This document shows, one piece after another, positions 63,183 to 64,000 of a DNA stretch of 64,000 bases. The stretch's first letter is position 1. The number at the start of each line of letters is the position of its first letter. This DNA comes from Paraburkholderia edwinii. Its GTDB lineage: Bacteria; Pseudomonadota; Gammaproteobacteria; Burkholderiales; Burkholderiaceae. The stretch spans positions 2,542,001 to 2,606,000 of the forward strand of contig NZ_CP080096.1 of the NCBI RefSeq assembly GCF_019428685.1. The letters are read 5' to 3'. A model generated the notes under the pieces. That model searched no databases. It saw only the letters and a list, made by a program, of their open reading frames with translations, and was not told the origin of the DNA. Made by a program: the position numbers and the translations under genes.

Positions 63183-64000
63183 TTCGCGGCCTCACTGACG
63201 GGCTTCGCTTGCGCGGACGAAAAAAGGCGCTTCACGTGTTTGACGAGCAGCGAGCGCGCCGACTCCGACTGGATCACGCAGACCAGCAGCACGACGATCG
63301 CCTTCACGACGAGTGTCGCTTCGGGCGGCACGCCGATCGAATACGTCGTGTACGTCAGCGTCTGGATAATCAGCGCGCCGATCACCGTGCCGGCGAGGCT
63401 AAACCTGCCGCCGGCCAGCGACGTGCCGCCGAGCGTCACCGCCAGAATCGCGTCGAGTTCGAGCAGCAGGCCCGCGTTATTGCCGTCGGCGCTGCGCACG
63501 TTCGAGCTCATCAGCACGCCCGCGATCGCGGCCATCAGCCCCGAGAACACATAGACGGCGAACACGATCAGGCTCGAGCGCAAGCCCACCAGCCGCGTCG
63601 CGACCGGATTCACGCCGATCGCGCGAATAAACAGACCCAGCGCCGTGCGGCTCATCAGCAAGGCCGTCGCCACCGTCACCGCAGCCGCGACCCACACCGC
63701 GCACGGAATGCGCGCGAGATAGCCGCCGCCGATCACGAGATACCCGGGCGCGCCGATCGGAATGATCTGCCCGCCCGTCAGCAACTGCGCGACGCCGCGG
63801 CCGGCCACCATCAGAATCAGCGTCGCGATGATCGGCTGCATGCCGACGAACGCGACCAGCAGGCCGTTCCACGCGCCGGCCACGAGGCCGACGGCGAGCG
63901 CGGCGAGCACCGCCGTCGTCACATTCCCCGGGCTATCGGCGAGCAGCATCGCCGCAGCCGCGCCCGCAATCGCGACGACCGCGCCGACCGAAATATCGAT
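63179..64000 (-). CDS. ytfT: Sugar ABC transporter permease, YtfT type, 5' part outside window
   Basis: The frame is open from the right edge (IDISVGAVVAI) and runs to a stop at 63179-63181, so about 273 residues of the C-terminal part are present. Motifs include GLVAGAWNGLLVAFVGMQPIIATL (in part), LTGGQIIPIG and the family DAILAVTLGGTSLAGGRFSL (in part). The GGIDISVG core lies right at the edge. It is cotranslated with yjfF. The ATPase (YtfR-like) and binding protein (YtfQ-like) genes are expected beyond 64000. Confidence 0.93.
   Translation of the reverse strand: MDISVGAVVAIAGAAAAMLLADSPGNVTTAVLAALAVGLVAGAWNGLLVAFVGMQPIIATLILMVAGRGVAQLLTGGQIIPIGAPGYLVIGGGYLARIPCAVWVAAAVTVATALLMSRTALGLFIRAIGVNPVATRLVGLRSSLIVFAVYVFSGLMAAIAGVLMSSNVRSADGNNAGLLLELDAILAVTLGGTSLAGGRFSLAGTVIGALIIQTLTYTTYSIGVPPEATLVVKAIVVLLVCVIQSESARSLLVKHVKRLFSSAQAKPVSEAAK

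Noticed and set aside
1..64000. tRNA, rRNA or insertion sequences
   Set aside because: None recognised by reading; a covariance-model scan was not possible, so a missed tRNA cannot be fully excluded.

Overview
The window looks like a chromosomal segment of a high-G+C betaproteobacterium of the Burkholderia/Paraburkholderia/Caballeronia group. This is inferred from gene content and order, dense GC-rich coding, clear AGGAG-type ribosome sites and the families present; no rRNA or other taxonomic marker is in the window. No tRNA, rRNA, insertion sequence, prophage or CRISPR array was recognised.

Layout. (1) 1-16153: two divergent arms of a type VI secretion system (T6SS) around an AT-rich control region (about 7124-7658). 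The left arm (minus) is tssB, tssC, vgrG, a large peptidoglycan-targeting effector, and a secreted small protein cut by the window edge that is the likely immunity protein. The right arm (plus) is tssK, tssL, a TssM-like protein fused to an OmpA domain, hcp, clpV and tssE. tssA, tssF, tssG, tssJ and a full-length tssM are not in the window. (2) 16329-26458: a CGNR-type regulator, a two-component system, and a convergent tripartite RND efflux operon with a cytochrome c gene upstream. (3) 26944-38331: single metabolic, regulatory and hydrolase genes, namely rhamnose mutarotase, a MarR-GNAT fusion, secreted and cytosolic alpha/beta hydrolases, an MFS transporter, an Old Yellow Enzyme with a divergent LysR regulator, a 1-Cys peroxiredoxin and a short-chain dehydrogenase. 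(4) 38538-42548: a periplasmic molybdenum aldehyde/N-heterocycle dehydrogenase with three subunits (2Fe-2S, molybdopterin, triheme cytochrome c). (5) 42549-45429: a gene-sparse island with a small AT-richer DNA-binding-like gene, a foldable intergenic sequence and a membrane protein with a degenerate EAL domain. (6) 45430-48499: a Fur-boxed TonB-dependent siderophore receptor and its PKHD-type hydroxylase partner. (7) 48929-55040: a six-gene glycerol-type ABC transporter operon (glpS-T-P-Q-U-V order) ending in a textbook terminator. (8) 55476-64000: an FAH-family enzyme and a phytanoyl-CoA-dioxygenase-like protein, a 24-residue membrane peptide, a BBE flavin oxidase, an EamA transporter, YceH, and two permease genes of a galactofuranose-type sugar ABC system, the second running off the right edge.

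Four observations stand out. The VgrG-linked effector joins a split, degenerate M23-like fold to a lambda-R-type (GH104) lysozyme domain, with an adjacent secreted candidate immunity protein in AT-richer DNA. The T6SS membrane-complex slot is filled by a TssM-like module without Walker motifs, ending in a peptidoglycan-binding OmpA domain. The two glycerol transporter ATPases have lost complementary catalytic motifs, which predicts one live and one dead ATP site. The EAL protein has lost most catalytic residues. Short tandem repeats sit at many gene junctions. All starts, functions and sites come from reading the sequence by eye; no database search was run.
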